Below, one piece after another: positions 45,880 through 55,351 of a stretch of DNA of 64,000 bases. Both the position numbers and the translations under genes were made by a program. Numbering within the stretch: position 1 is the first letter of the stretch; every line of letters starts with the position of its first letter. The notes beneath the pieces are model-generated. The model worked only from the letters and a program-made list of their open reading frames with translations. It had not been told where the DNA came from and ran no database searches. This stretch comes from Streptomyces camelliae (GTDB lineage Bacteria; Actinomycetota; Actinomycetes; Streptomycetales; Streptomycetaceae): assembly GCF_027625935.1 (NCBI RefSeq), contig NZ_CP115300.1, positions 1,922,001 to 1,986,000 of the forward strand, read 5' to 3'.

Positions 45880-48407
45880 GATCGGTCCCCGTCCTCGGCG
45901 CCCGGGCCTGCGCCGACCGAAGCCGGTTCACGACGCGGTACCGCTATCTCGCTGCACACCTGCTTGCCGCCGGCCACCGGCACCGTGCCGAAGGACTCCG
46001 ACATCGCCTCGACCAGGAGCAGGCCCCGGCCGCCGGTCGACTCCCAGTCCACGATCACGGGCTTGGCGGGCGCCCGCGGAGAGGAGTCGCTCACGCAGAC
46101 ACGCACCCGGTCCCCGCGGAGCATCAGGTCGAGACGGACCGGGCCCTGGGTGTGCACCAGGGCGTTGGTGACGAGCTCGGACACCACCAGCAGCACCGGG
46201 TCGGTAGCTTCTTCGACCTTCCAGCTGCGCAGTGTGCGCGCGGTGAACCGGCGGGCGTGCATGACCGCGTCGGGCAGCCGCCACACCACCCAGCCCGCCC
46301 GGATCGGCCGGGTCTTCATGCCGTCGTAGCGCAGCAGCAACAGCGCCACGTCGTCCTCGCGACGGCCGATGTCGCCCAGCAGGTCGTCGGCCACCCGCCC
46401 GAGATCCGAGGGGTCGGCCGCGGCGAGGGTGGCGCGCGTGCGGCGCATGCCCTCGTCCAGGGACAGGTCGGCGGCCTCGATCAGTCCGTCGGTGACCAGG
46501 GCGAGCATCGTTCCGGGCGCCAGTGCCACCGCGGTCATCGGGAAGTCCGCCTCCATGGAGATGCCCAGCGGAAGGCCGCCCTCGACCTCGACCTCCTCGG
46601 TGGCGCCGTCGGGATGGCGCAGCAGCGGTGCGACGTGCCCGGCCCGGACGAACAGAACGTCGCCCTCGTCCAGGTTCAGTTCGGCGTAGCAGCAGGTGGC
46701 GAAGAGATCCGTCTCCATGCCGACGAGGAGGCGGTTGGCGTGCGAGACGACCACGTCGGGCGGGTGGCCCTCCACCGCGTACGCCCTGACCGCGGTGCGC
46801 ATCTGGCCCATGATCGTCGCGGCTGCGGCGCTGTGGCCCTGCACGTCGCCGATGACCAGCGCCACCCGGTCCTCGGAGAGGGCGATCACGTCGTACCAGT
46901 CGCCGCCCACCTGCAGTCCTCGCCGCGCGGGCAGATAGCGGGCGACGGCGATCCCGCCGGGAAGCTCGGGCAGGCGTCGCGGCAGCAGGCTGCGCTGCAG
47001 CATCGTCGCGAGTTCCTGTTCGGTGTCATAGGCGTGGGCGCGGGTGAGCGCCTGGCCGGCCAGTGAGGCGGTGGCGGTCAGCAGCGAACGTTCCTCGGGG
47101 ACGAACTCGTGCGGCCGGTCCCAGCCGATCAGGCACACGCCGGCGACCCGGCCCCTGGCGGGCAGCGGCAGAACGGCAAGGCCTCCGGGGCCGATGCCGT
47201 CGAGTCCCGGTTCGAAGGCGGTGCCGGTCGGCCACAGGTCCATACGTCCGTCTCGCAGAGCCATCTGCAGGGTGGGCAGGGCGCTGAGGGGTGCGTCCGG
47301 CCACTCCGAACGCCACTGAAGACGCCATGTCTGCGGCCAGGCAGCGGGCTGCGGCGGGTCGAGCAGGGTGACCTGGAGCCGTTCGTGATGCAGCTCGGCG
47401 AACGCCACCCGGTCGGCGCTCAGGGGGTCGCGCAGGGCGGTGACCACCACCTGGCTGACGTCGCGCACGGTGGTGGCCTTGTCGAGTGCGGCGGTCAGCC
47501 ACTGGATCCGGGAGACGTCGTCGGCGCCCGGGTGCAGGACCGAGGTCGCCGTCACCACACCCAGCACCTGCTCCGGCCGGTCGTCGGCACCCGCCGCCAC
47601 GCGGCACCTCAGGCTCAGCCAGCGCATCTCACCGGTGGGGCAGCGGACGCGGAAGTCCAGTTCCCGTCGGCCGGCGGTCTGGGTGGACGGCTCCAGCACC
47701 GACATCAGCGCGTGCAAGTCTTCCGGCAGTGCGTGTGCGAGCAGGGAGTCCGCCTTGCCGTCGAAGTCGTCCGGCCTGATGCCGACCAGTTCGCGCAGCG
47801 TCTCGTCCGCGTCGATCACGCCGGTTTCCGGCACCAGGACGAAGGAGCCGACACGCATGCGGCGCAGTGCGGAACTCAAGGGTGCCGGCGGCGGCTCTCC
47901 CCCGGCCCCGGCCTCCAGCACGCCGGCGACCGCGTCGGCGTAGCGCTCCAGGAAGCGCTGCTGCTCGGCGTCGAAGCCGTTCTCACCGGCGCCCACGACG
48001 ACGAGGCAGCCGAGCCGTCCGCTCTCGGTGCCGAGGGGCAACGCACCGAGCGATGTCCGGGCCCGCGGCGGCGCCGGACGTCCCTCGGGGTAGGAGGCGA
48101 GTGCCGCAGGGGTCAGCCACACGGGGTGGGAGGTGCGGCAGGCGCGGGCCGCAGGCGAGCCGCCGGACAGGGCCAGGCGCTCCGGCAGCCCGTACTCGGC
48201 AGGGGCGCAGCCGGCCGTGTCCACCGACCGAAGGTCGTCGGAACCTGCGCCGGGCACATAGAGCACTGCCAGCTCCGCTCCGGCGAACGTCAGGGCGCGG
48301 ACGCTCAGAGGGGTCTCCGGCTCCGGAGGTGAGCCGCTGTCCGCGACGCCGGCCTCGGCTGTCCCCGGCTGCGAGAGTCCGGCCCGGGCACTGCCGTCGT
48401 GAGGCAT
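45876..48407 (-). CDS. Multi-domain SpoIIE-type PP2C phosphatase with HATPase domain
   Basis: 843 aa from ATG 48407, which has a GGGAGGT site; the frame extends to 48527 without support. Order: GAF-like N-terminal domain (~50-190), PAS (~200-310), GAF (~320-460), PP2C SpoIIE phosphatase (~480-690; GGDWYDVIAL, VIGDVQGHSAAAA, LVTDGLIE and the distal RREDDVALLLLR metal sites) and a C-terminal RsbW-like histidine-kinase ATPase (~710-830; VVSELVTNALVH, TGGRGLLLVEAM). Such Streptomyces proteins dephosphorylate anti-anti-sigma factors, while the ATPase domain can act as anti-sigma kinase. Being coupled to a sugar-binding lipoprotein is unusual. Confidence 0.93.
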   Translation of the reverse strand: MPHDGSARAGLSQPGTAEAGVADSGSPPEPETPLSVRALTFAGAELAVLYVPGAGSDDLRSVDTAGCAPAEYGLPERLALSGGSPAARACRTSHPVWLTPAALASYPEGRPAPPRARTSLGALPLGTESGRLGCLVVVGAGENGFDAEQQRFLERYADAVAGVLEAGAGGEPPPAPLSSALRRMRVGSFVLVPETGVIDADETLRELVGIRPDDFDGKADSLLAHALPEDLHALMSVLEPSTQTAGRRELDFRVRCPTGEMRWLSLRCRVAAGADDRPEQVLGVVTATSVLHPGADDVSRIQWLTAALDKATTVRDVSQVVVTALRDPLSADRVAFAELHHERLQVTLLDPPQPAAWPQTWRLQWRSEWPDAPLSALPTLQMALRDGRMDLWPTGTAFEPGLDGIGPGGLAVLPLPARGRVAGVCLIGWDRPHEFVPEERSLLTATASLAGQALTRAHAYDTEQELATMLQRSLLPRRLPELPGGIAVARYLPARRGLQVGGDWYDVIALSEDRVALVIGDVQGHSAAAATIMGQMRTAVRAYAVEGHPPDVVVSHANRLLVGMETDLFATCCYAELNLDEGDVLFVRAGHVAPLLRHPDGATEEVEVEGGLPLGISMEADFPMTAVALAPGTMLALVTDGLIEAADLSLDEGMRRTRATLAAADPSDLGRVADDLLGDIGRREDDVALLLLRYDGMKTRPIRAGWVVWRLPDAVMHARRFTARTLRSWKVEEATDPVLLVVSELVTNALVHTQGPVRLDLMLRGDRVRVCVSDSSPRAPAKPVIVDWESTGGRGLLLVEAMSESFGTVPVAGGKQVCSEIAVPRREPASVGAGPGAEDGDRS

Positions 48408-48694
48408 GTCCGCATCTACCTCCCGTCCGTGCCGGGGTGCCGACCGGCTACCGCTTGGGCACTCCCCTACCAGAATCGCATAGAGGGACGAACCAGACAG
48501 ATCGACGTGATGTCGGCTCCGCGGCACCGGGTTCGCAGTTCACCGCGGCCGGTGCCACACTGACGACATGGTCGTTTTGCCGCTTTCGCCCGGTCCAGGC
48601 GGGTGTGGGCCGAGACCCCGCCTCGCCCCGGTGGGCCATGCTGCCGCACCGCGGTTGCAGCCGCGTGGCTTCAGGGAGGAGGGAGGCCTCGCGC

Positions 48695-49783
48695 ATGAAG
48701 GCCTGCGTCCGGGACACCGCCCTTGCCCTGGCCGCGGTCTCGACGGCCGTGTCCCTCGCCGCCTGCGGATCGGGCGCCGGGAACACCTCCGGCCCAAGGG
48801 GCGCGCGGAAGATCGGCGTGCTGCTGCCCGACTCCACCACCGCCCGTTGGGAGACGCAGGACAGGCCGCTGCTGGAGCAGAGGATCCGGCAGCTGTGCGG
48901 GGACTGCACGATCGAGCACGCCAACGCCAAAGGTGACGTGGCCATCCAGCAGGAACAGATGGACTCGTCGATCGCCGACGGGGTCAATGCCATCGTGCTG
49001 ACGGCCGTCGACGCCAGGGCCATGCGCCCCTCGGTCGACAGAGCGGCTGCCGCGCACATCCCGGTCATCGCCTACGACCGCCTCGCCGAGGGTCCGATCT
49101 CGGGCTACGTCTCCTTCGACGGCCAGGAGGTCGGCAGGCTCCAGGGCAAGGCGCTGCTGACGGCCATGGGCGCCAAGGCGCACGGCGGCCGGATCGTGAT
49201 GATGAACGGCGACCCCGGTGACCCCAACGCGCATTCGTTCAAGCAGGGCGCACTGTCCGAACTCCGGGGGAAGGTGACGATCGCCAAGGAGTACGACACA
49301 CCCCAGTGGAGCGCGGAGGCGGCGAACCGGAACATGTCCGGAGCCATCGCCGCCCTGGGCGCCGGCAGCATCAACGGCGTCTACGCCGCCAACGACGGCC
49401 TCGCCTCCGGCAGTATCGCCGCCCTCAAGGCCAACAAGGTCAGCCCGCTGCCCCCCGTCACCGGGCAGGACGCCGAGCTCGCAGCCGTACGGCGCATTGT
49501 CGGCGGCGATCAGTACATGACGGTCTACAAGCCGTTCGGACCCGAGGCTGCCGCCGGCGGCGCCATGGCCGTGGCCGCCGCGCGTGGTCAGCGCCTCGAC
49601 GGGGTGGCCACCAGGCGGGTGAAAACCCGCAGCGGCGCGGAGGTTCCGGCCGTGCTGCTCACCCCGGTGCCCGTGACCCTTGCCACCATCAAGAACACCT
49701 TGGTGAAGGCGGGCGTGTACACGCTCGAACAGATCTGCACCCCGCCACTCGCGGGCGACTGCCACAAGGCCGGGCTGACCTGA
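48695..49783 (+). CDS. Sugar-binding lipoprotein of ABC importer (XylF-like)
   Basis: 362 aa from ATG 48695, with GGGAGGAGGGAGG upstream. Signal peptide and lipobox SLAAC (~20-24). Same fold and many shared segments with 44776-45879 (AYDRLAEGPISGYVSFDG; VTGQDAELAAVRRIVGGDQYMTVYK). The ATPase gene follows after 36 bp. Similarity to XylF suggests an aldopentose or related sugar; the ligand cannot be assigned from sequence. Confidence 0.92.
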   Translation: MKACVRDTALALAAVSTAVSLAACGSGAGNTSGPRGARKIGVLLPDSTTARWETQDRPLLEQRIRQLCGDCTIEHANAKGDVAIQQEQMDSSIADGVNAIVLTAVDARAMRPSVDRAAAAHIPVIAYDRLAEGPISGYVSFDGQEVGRLQGKALLTAMGAKAHGGRIVMMNGDPGDPNAHSFKQGALSELRGKVTIAKEYDTPQWSAEAANRNMSGAIAALGAGSINGVYAANDGLASGSIAALKANKVSPLPPVTGQDAELAAVRRIVGGDQYMTVYKPFGPEAAAGGAMAVAAARGQRLDGVATRRVKTRSGAEVPAVLLTPVPVTLATIKNTLVKAGVYTLEQICTPPLAGDCHKAGLT

Positions 49784-49819
49784 CAGGCGGGACCGGCCGG
49801 CCCCAGGTCCGGGAAGGAG

Positions 49820-50599
49820 ATGATTCTCTTGCCGCCTCCCTTGCTCGCCCTGCACGGTGTGTGCAAGCGCTTCGGCGTCGTCGAGGTCCTCCAGGACATC
49901 GAGCTGGAGATCCACGCCGGCCAGGTCCTCGCCCTGCTCGGCGACAACGGAGCCGGCAAGTCCACCCTGGTCAAGGTGATCTCCGGGGTCGCTCCCGCGG
50001 ACAAGGGGAGCATCGAGTGGGAGGGCCGGCCCGTTCACATACGGCGTCCCCAAGAAGCCCGGGACCTCGGCATCTCCACCGTCTACCAGGACCTGGCGCT
50101 GTGCGGAAACCTCGACGTCGTGGGCAACCTCTTCCTCGGACGGGAGATCCGCAGGTTCGGCTTCCTCGACGAGGTGGAGATGGAGCGCCGCACCCGGCAG
50201 CTGCTGGAGCGCCTGACCCGCAGCGTCCTCGATCTGCGCGGTCCGCTGGTGTCACTGTCCAGCGGCCAGCGGCAGACCGTCGCCATCGCCCGCTCGCTTC
50301 TCGGCGACCCGCGCGTCCTTCTTCTGGACGAACCGACCGCGGCGCTGGGGTTCGAGCAGACCACCGAGGTCCTCGACCTCGTCGACCGTCTCCGCGACCA
50401 CGGCCTGGGAATCCTGCTCATCAGCCACAACATGGGCGATGTGAAGGCCCTCGCGGACCGGGCCGCCGTGCTGCGGCTCGGCCGCAACAACGGCTTCTTC
50501 GACGTGAGTACCACCTCCCAGGAGCAGATCGTCTCCTCGATCACGGGCGCCACGGACAACGCGCCCCGCCGGCCGGCCCACCGCGAGGCCGAGTGGTGA
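49820..50599 (+). CDS. Sugar ABC transporter ATPase (single-domain)
   Basis: 259 aa. Walker A GDNGAGKST (~41-49), signature SLSSGQRQ (SSGQ rather than the usual SGGQ), Walker B VLLLDEPTAAL, switch His in LISHNM. Only one nucleotide-binding domain is present, half of RbsA/XylG, as in FrcA-type importers. The AAGGAG at 49813-49818 nearly touches the ATG, so TTG 49829 may be the true start. The stop overlaps the permease start by 4 bp. Confidence 0.92.
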   Translation: MILLPPPLLALHGVCKRFGVVEVLQDIELEIHAGQVLALLGDNGAGKSTLVKVISGVAPADKGSIEWEGRPVHIRRPQEARDLGISTVYQDLALCGNLDVVGNLFLGREIRRFGFLDEVEMERRTRQLLERLTRSVLDLRGPLVSLSSGQRQTVAIARSLLGDPRVLLLDEPTAALGFEQTTEVLDLVDRLRDHGLGILLISHNMGDVKALADRAAVLRLGRNNGFFDVSTTSQEQIVSSITGATDNAPRRPAHREAEW

Positions 50600-51876
50600 A
50601 AGGGATGCGTGACATGCCGGACGAGACGCGGGCCGATCCCGCGGCAGCCACCGCGAAAGCCCGTCAGCGCCACGCCGGGCGGGCCGTCACTCGCGCCGTG
50701 GCGGGCTGGATCGCCGTCCGGCGGCGCAGGCTGCGCGCCGGTGAGCTGGGCTCCCTGCCCGTCACCCTCGTCCTCGCCGCGGTCTGGATCATCTTCCAGT
50801 GCATCAACTCCACCTTCCTCTCGCCCCGCAACCTGTCCAACCTCAGCGTGGACATCGTGGGCACGGGCCTCATCGCGGTCGGCATCGTCTTCGTGCTGCT
50901 GCTCGGTGAACTCGACCTGTCGGTCGGCTCGATCAGCGGGCTCGCCGCCGCGGTCTTCGCGGTGCTCAACGTCAACAACGGCGTGCCGGAGTGGCTCGCC
51001 CTGATCGCCGCCGTGCTGACGGGCACCGCGGCAGGAACCGTCCAGGGGTACTCCGTCGCCAGGACCCGGGTGCCGGCCTTCGTGGTCACCCTCGCCGGGC
51101 TGCTGACGTGGAACGGCCTCATGCTCGCCATCCTCGGCACCAGCGGCACCGTCAACCTCGACGAGAACGGGCTCATCGCCCACCTGACCAGCTACTACTT
51201 CACCAACGCCGCCGTCGCCTACGCGGTGGCGGCACTCGCCACGGCTCTGGTCTTCCTCGCCTCCTACCTGGACAGGCGCCGCCGCAGGGCCGTCGGCATG
51301 CCACACCGCCCGCTGCACACCATCGGGGTGCGCACAGGAGTGGTGGCGGTGATCGCGTTCGCCTCCGCCTATCTGCTGAACCAGTTCCAGGGCCTGCCGC
51401 TGGCTCTGCTGATCTTCCTCACGGTGGTGGCGGGCCTCGACATCATGCTCCGGCGCACGCCCTATGGACGGCAGGTCTACGCACTGGGGAGCAGCATCGA
51501 GGCGGCCCGTCGTGCCAGCCTCAGCGTGACCGGCGTACAGACGGCCGTGCTCGCGGTCTCCGGCACCCTGGCGGCGACCGGCGGCCTGTTCCTGGCCTCG
51601 CGCATCACGTCGGTGAGCCAGAACTCCGGCTCCGGCGTCCTGCTGCTCAACGCCATCGCCGCCGCCGTCATCGGCGGCACCAGCCTGTTCGGAGGACGCG
51701 GTACGACCTGGTCCGCAGTGCTCGGCATCCTGGTCATCCAGTCGATCGCCTCGGGCATGGCCCTCACCGACACGCCCACCGCCGTCCAGCTGGTGATCAC
51801 GGGCGGGGTGCTCTTCGCCGCGGTGGTCATCGACTCACTGTCCCGGCATACGCAGCAGGCGCACGGGCGCGCCTGA
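50596..51876 (+). CDS. Sugar ABC transporter permease (XylH/RbsC type)
   Basis: 426 aa from GTG 50596, which forms a GTGA overlap with the ATPase stop and has GAGG upstream; ATG 50605 and 50614 are alternatives. About ten membrane segments; typical BPD_transp_2 motifs LLLGELDLSVGSISGLAAA near the N-terminus and AAVIGGTSLFGGRGTTWSAVLG near the C-terminus. A cytoplasmic basic loop (DRRRRRAVG) falls mid-protein, and the larger middle region resembles XylH rather than RbsC. Confidence 0.92.
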   Translation: MKGMRDMPDETRADPAAATAKARQRHAGRAVTRAVAGWIAVRRRRLRAGELGSLPVTLVLAAVWIIFQCINSTFLSPRNLSNLSVDIVGTGLIAVGIVFVLLLGELDLSVGSISGLAAAVFAVLNVNNGVPEWLALIAAVLTGTAAGTVQGYSVARTRVPAFVVTLAGLLTWNGLMLAILGTSGTVNLDENGLIAHLTSYYFTNAAVAYAVAALATALVFLASYLDRRRRRAVGMPHRPLHTIGVRTGVVAVIAFASAYLLNQFQGLPLALLIFLTVVAGLDIMLRRTPYGRQVYALGSSIEAARRASLSVTGVQTAVLAVSGTLAATGGLFLASRITSVSQNSGSGVLLLNAIAAAVIGGTSLFGGRGTTWSAVLGILVIQSIASGMALTDTPTAVQLVITGGVLFAAVVIDSLSRHTQQAHGRA

Positions 51877-52019
51877 CACGTCCACGAGCGGCGGCGGTGA
51901 GGCCGCAGCGACCTGGACATGATGGGAGCCTTACGCATGTATGTTGGAAAAAGAGGCACAGCCGGCCCTTCCGAGGGGTAAACGGCAGGCGCTTCGGGAC
52001 CCGGCGCTAGGAAGTACCG

Positions 52020-53087
52020 ATGAGGCTCAGATCCGTCCTCTGCTCCACTGCGTCCGCCCTCTGCGCACTGGTGCTGCTCAACGCCTGCAGCGGCGGCTCC
52101 GGCATCACGGCCACGTCGAGCGGCGGCAAGCCGCTGGTCGGCGTCGACTACCCACGCTCCGACACCGACTTCTGGAGCGCGTTCATCAAGTACACGCCGG
52201 AGTATGCCAAGCAGCTCGGCCTCTCGCTCAAGACCACCAACTCGCAGAACGATGTCGCCAAACTCGACGCCAACGCGCAGAGCCTCATCCTCCAGGGTGT
52301 CAAGGGCATCGCGATGGCCCCGCAGAGCACCTTTGCCATCGCGCCGATCCTGGCGCAGTTGCAGACGGCGAAGATCCCGGTCGTCACCATCGACACCCGC
52401 CCCGACACCGGCAAGGTCTACATGGTGGTCCGTGCCGACAACCGCGCCTACGGCGAGAAGGCATGCAGGTACCTGGGCACCAAGCTGGGCGGCAAGGGCA
52501 AGGTCGTGATGCTCCAGGGCGACCTCGCATCGATCAACGGCCGTGACCGCACCGACGGATTCAACGACTGCATGAGGAAGAACTACCCGCGCATCAAGGT
52601 GTTCGGCGAGGCCACCAACTGGGACGGCGCCGTCGCCGCGCAGAAGCTCCAGACCGACCTGACAGCCCACCCGGACATCAAGGGCATCTACATGCAGGCC
52701 AGCCTGGCCCTGTCCGGCACGCTCCACGTGCTCAGGCAGGAGGGGCTGTTGGCCGGCCCGAAGGACAAGAAACACGTGTTCGTCGTCTCGAACGACGGCA
52801 TCCCCAGGGAACTCAAGGACATCTCCGCCGGCACCATCGACGCCACCGTCTCCCAGCCGGTCGACCTTTACGCCAAGTACGCCCTGTACTACCTGAAGGC
52901 CGCGATCGACGGGAAGACGTTCAAGCCCGGCAAGACCGACCACGAGAGCACCATCGTGCGGGTCCGCGACGGACTTCTGGAAGACCAGCTCTCCGCCCCG
53001 CTCGTCACCGCCGACGGCGGCAGGTACGGCGGCGTCCCCAGCCTCAAGAGCACCGACAGGTCCCTGTGGGGCAACAACCTCGGCTGA
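52020..53087 (+). CDS. Sugar-binding lipoprotein (RbsB-like)
   Basis: 355 aa, lipobox LLNAC (~19-23). Type I periplasmic-binding fold: VGVDYPRSDTDFWSAFIKYTPEYAKQLG, GVKGIAMAPQST, IPVVTIDTRPDTGKVYMVVRADN, NGRDRTDGF. It is not a close paralogue of the binding proteins at 44776 or 48695. It lies 143 bp after the permease with GGAAG before the ATG, so the importer may use two binding proteins or this one may be autonomous. Confidence 0.9.
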   Translation: MRLRSVLCSTASALCALVLLNACSGGSGITATSSGGKPLVGVDYPRSDTDFWSAFIKYTPEYAKQLGLSLKTTNSQNDVAKLDANAQSLILQGVKGIAMAPQSTFAIAPILAQLQTAKIPVVTIDTRPDTGKVYMVVRADNRAYGEKACRYLGTKLGGKGKVVMLQGDLASINGRDRTDGFNDCMRKNYPRIKVFGEATNWDGAVAAQKLQTDLTAHPDIKGIYMQASLALSGTLHVLRQEGLLAGPKDKKHVFVVSNDGIPRELKDISAGTIDATVSQPVDLYAKYALYYLKAAIDGKTFKPGKTDHESTIVRVRDGLLEDQLSAPLVTADGGRYGGVPSLKSTDRSLWGNNLG

Positions 53088-53130
53088 CAGCGCTGCTGCC
53101 CGCCGTCCTCGGCTCCGCCGTCCGCGGATC

Positions 53131-53460
53131 ATGAAAGGGAGGCTCACGACCGAGCGTCATCGTGCCGAGGAGCGCGGTGAGCGCGAGACGACGGGTGTGC
53201 GCTGGGGGCGGTTCGTCACGCTCGTCGACGCCCGGACCGGCGATGATCCGAAAACGGCCGCCCACGATGCGTACGCCATGCTCGGGACACTGTCCGATAT
53301 CGCCACCGTGCGTCCCGCCGCGTTCAACCAGGCCGGCGACGTGGCGCTTGAATCCACCGTCAAGTCCCACGTCAGCCGCGTCCTCACCAAGATCGGCGCC
53401 CGCGACCGCGTCCAGGCCGTGATCTTCGCCTACGACGTCGGACTGGTCCGCCCCGCCTGA
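53131..53460 (+). pseudogene. Remnant of a LuxR-type regulator
   Basis: 109 aa open frame. Only the last third is recognisable: ESTVKSHVSRVLTKIGARDRVQAVIFAYDVGLVRP matches the recognition helix and C-terminus of NarL/LuxR response regulators. The first HTH helix and the receiver domain are missing; what precedes it resembles no family I know. Probably a decayed gene, though a small expressed protein is not excluded. Confidence 0.6.
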
Positions 53461-53525
53461 CCAGCCACGCCGGGCCGCTCGCCCCAGCCGTGGCCGTCGC
53501 CTGGGGACTCAGCCGTTCCACCGGC

Positions 53526-54551
53526 TCAGGAATCTCCAGGCCCGCGGCTCCGGCAGCCGTACCCGACGCCGAAGCCGAATGCGCGGCTCCGGCCGGGTTC
53601 CAGGGCCAGGAGGGCGGCGTGTTCGGGGCGGTTGAAGGCGTTGGTCATCGTCTCGACGGGTTCGAGTGCGATGGAGGCGCGCCGGTCGCGGGCCAGGGTG
53701 TCTCCGGTGAAGACGTGCATGTATCCGCCGTACTGCCAGACCCGCAGTTCCTCGCCGGTCGCCGCGTCGGTCAGCACCGTTTCGAACCGGCTGCCGGAGC
53801 CGCTGAGGTCCGCGTAGCAGGCGTCGATGACCGCGTCGCCCAGTCGTTTCGGTACCCGGAAGTCCATGTCGGGGCAGTCGTCCAGGGGAAGCAGGGCGTC
53901 CTCGCCGGGCAGGGGGATGAGGGAGGCGTCGGTGCGGATCAGGGTGTGGGCGGGGATGTGCAGGAGCAGGTCGTCGATGGACTGCGACAGAGTGAAGTAC
54001 GGGTGCCAGCCCGCCGCGTAGGGGGCGGTGGTGTCGCCCACGTTCGTCGCGCGGACCTCGATGCTCAGCTCCTGTGCCGTGACGGTGAATTCGGCTTCGA
54101 GGTCGAGGGCGAACGGGTAGCCGGGGTACCGGCCCGGTCGGATGCCCGTGGTGCGCAGGAGCAGGCGGGCGGAGTCGGCCGTCGTGGTGGCGTGGACGAG
54201 TTCGAACGGTGTCTCGCGGGCGAAGCCGTGGTAGATCAGCCGGTCTCCGTGGTGGCCGGGGAGCAGGTCGTGGTCCTGTCCGTCGTAGCGGTAGCGGCCG
54301 TCCGCTATGCGGTTGGTGAAGGGAGCCATCAGGCCGGCGCGTACGCCGTCCTGGGAGAGGAGTTCCTTCTCGTCGCGGTAGCCGTCCGTCAGCTCCTTCA
54401 GCCGGCCTGTCGCCCCATGCCTGACCTGCCAGCTCAGCAGCGTCGCTCCGCGCAGGGCGAGGACGGCGCGGGCCGATTCGTCCGGCGCGGAGACGACAAG
54501 GGTGGGTTCGCCGCCGAGACGGTCCTCGGCGATCCGGTACTCGGCGGACAT
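53526..54551 (-). CDS. Aldose 1-epimerase family protein
   Basis: 341 aa from ATG 54551 (GGGGA just upstream); the frame extends into the ATPase gene without support. RAGLMAPFTNRIADGRY, IYHGFARETPFE (a catalytic-type His), YAAGWHPYFTL (second conserved His) and ALEPVETMTNAFN (C-terminal Glu region) match galactose mutarotase-like enzymes. It interconverts sugar anomers, and as the last gene of an importer operon (17 bp after the ATPase) probably prepares the imported sugar for the kinase. Confidence 0.9.
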   Translation of the reverse strand: MSAEYRIAEDRLGGEPTLVVSAPDESARAVLALRGATLLSWQVRHGATGRLKELTDGYRDEKELLSQDGVRAGLMAPFTNRIADGRYRYDGQDHDLLPGHHGDRLIYHGFARETPFELVHATTTADSARLLLRTTGIRPGRYPGYPFALDLEAEFTVTAQELSIEVRATNVGDTTAPYAAGWHPYFTLSQSIDDLLLHIPAHTLIRTDASLIPLPGEDALLPLDDCPDMDFRVPKRLGDAVIDACYADLSGSGSRFETVLTDAATGEELRVWQYGGYMHVFTGDTLARDRRASIALEPVETMTNAFNRPEHAALLALEPGRSRAFGFGVGYGCRSRGPGDS

Positions 54552-54568
54552 GTCCCCTGGTGTTCCCT

Positions 54569-55351
54569 TCAGCTCGCGTCGGGGGCGAGCTTCTTCGCGC
54601 CCGTCATGATGGCCACCGCGTCCTCCATGGAGTGCGACTGCGGGGTGATGACGCCCGCGCAGCCGCCGAGTCGCTGGATGTGGATGCGGTCGGCGACCTC
54701 GAAGACGTTGGGCATGTTGTGGCTGATGAGGATGATGCCGAGGCCCTGGTCGCGCAGGTCGCGGACGAGTTTGAGGACCTGCCCGGTCTCGCGGACGCCG
54801 AGGGCGGCGGTCGGCTCGTCGAGGATGACGACACGGCCGCCGAAGGCTGCCGTGCGGGCGACGGCCACGCACTGCCGCTGGCCACCGGAGAGGGTTTCCA
54901 CGGCCTGGTTGATGTTCTGCAGGGTGCCGATGCCGAGCCGCTTGATGTGGTCGGCGGCCTGACGCTTCATCTCGCTGGTGTCGAGCATGCGGAACACCGA
55001 GCCCAGCACACCCTTGCGGCGGACTTCGCGGGCGAGGAACAGGTTGCTGGCGATGTCCAGCGCGGGAGCGACGGCCAGGGTCTGGTAGACGGTCTCGATG
55101 CCGGCTTCGCGGGCGTCCTGGGGCCGCTTGAAGTGGACCTCCTCGCCATTGACGAAGAGGCTGCCCTGGTCGGGGACGAGGGCTCCGGACAGGCACTTGA
55201 TCAGGGTGGACTTGCCGGCGCCGTTGTCGCCGATGACGGCGAGGACCTCGCCGGGGTGCAGGGTGAGGTCGACGTCGTTCAGGCCGACGACCTTGCCGAA
55301 GAGCTTGACCAGGCCCTTGGCTTCGAGGACGGGGGCGGTGGCGGTGGTCAC
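54569..55351 (-). CDS. Sugar ABC transporter ATPase (FrcA-like)
   Basis: 260 aa from GTG 55351, in a GTGA overlap with the permease stop. Walker A GDNGAGKST, signature ETLSGGQRQ, Walker B VVILDEPTAALG, switch LISHNM. Single nucleotide-binding domain; ITPQSHSMEDAVAIMTGA near the C-terminus. Length and layout match fructose/ribose-type FrcA. The downstream gene is the epimerase. Confidence 0.93.
   Translation of the reverse strand: MTTATAPVLEAKGLVKLFGKVVGLNDVDLTLHPGEVLAVIGDNGAGKSTLIKCLSGALVPDQGSLFVNGEEVHFKRPQDAREAGIETVYQTLAVAPALDIASNLFLAREVRRKGVLGSVFRMLDTSEMKRQAADHIKRLGIGTLQNINQAVETLSGGQRQCVAVARTAAFGGRVVILDEPTAALGVRETGQVLKLVRDLRDQGLGIILISHNMPNVFEVADRIHIQRLGGCAGVITPQSHSMEDAVAIMTGAKKLAPDAS

Noticed and set aside
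48408..48527. Upstream extension of the SpoIIE phosphatase to 48527
   Set aside because: The extra residues match no domain, and ATG 48407 has a GGGAGGT site.
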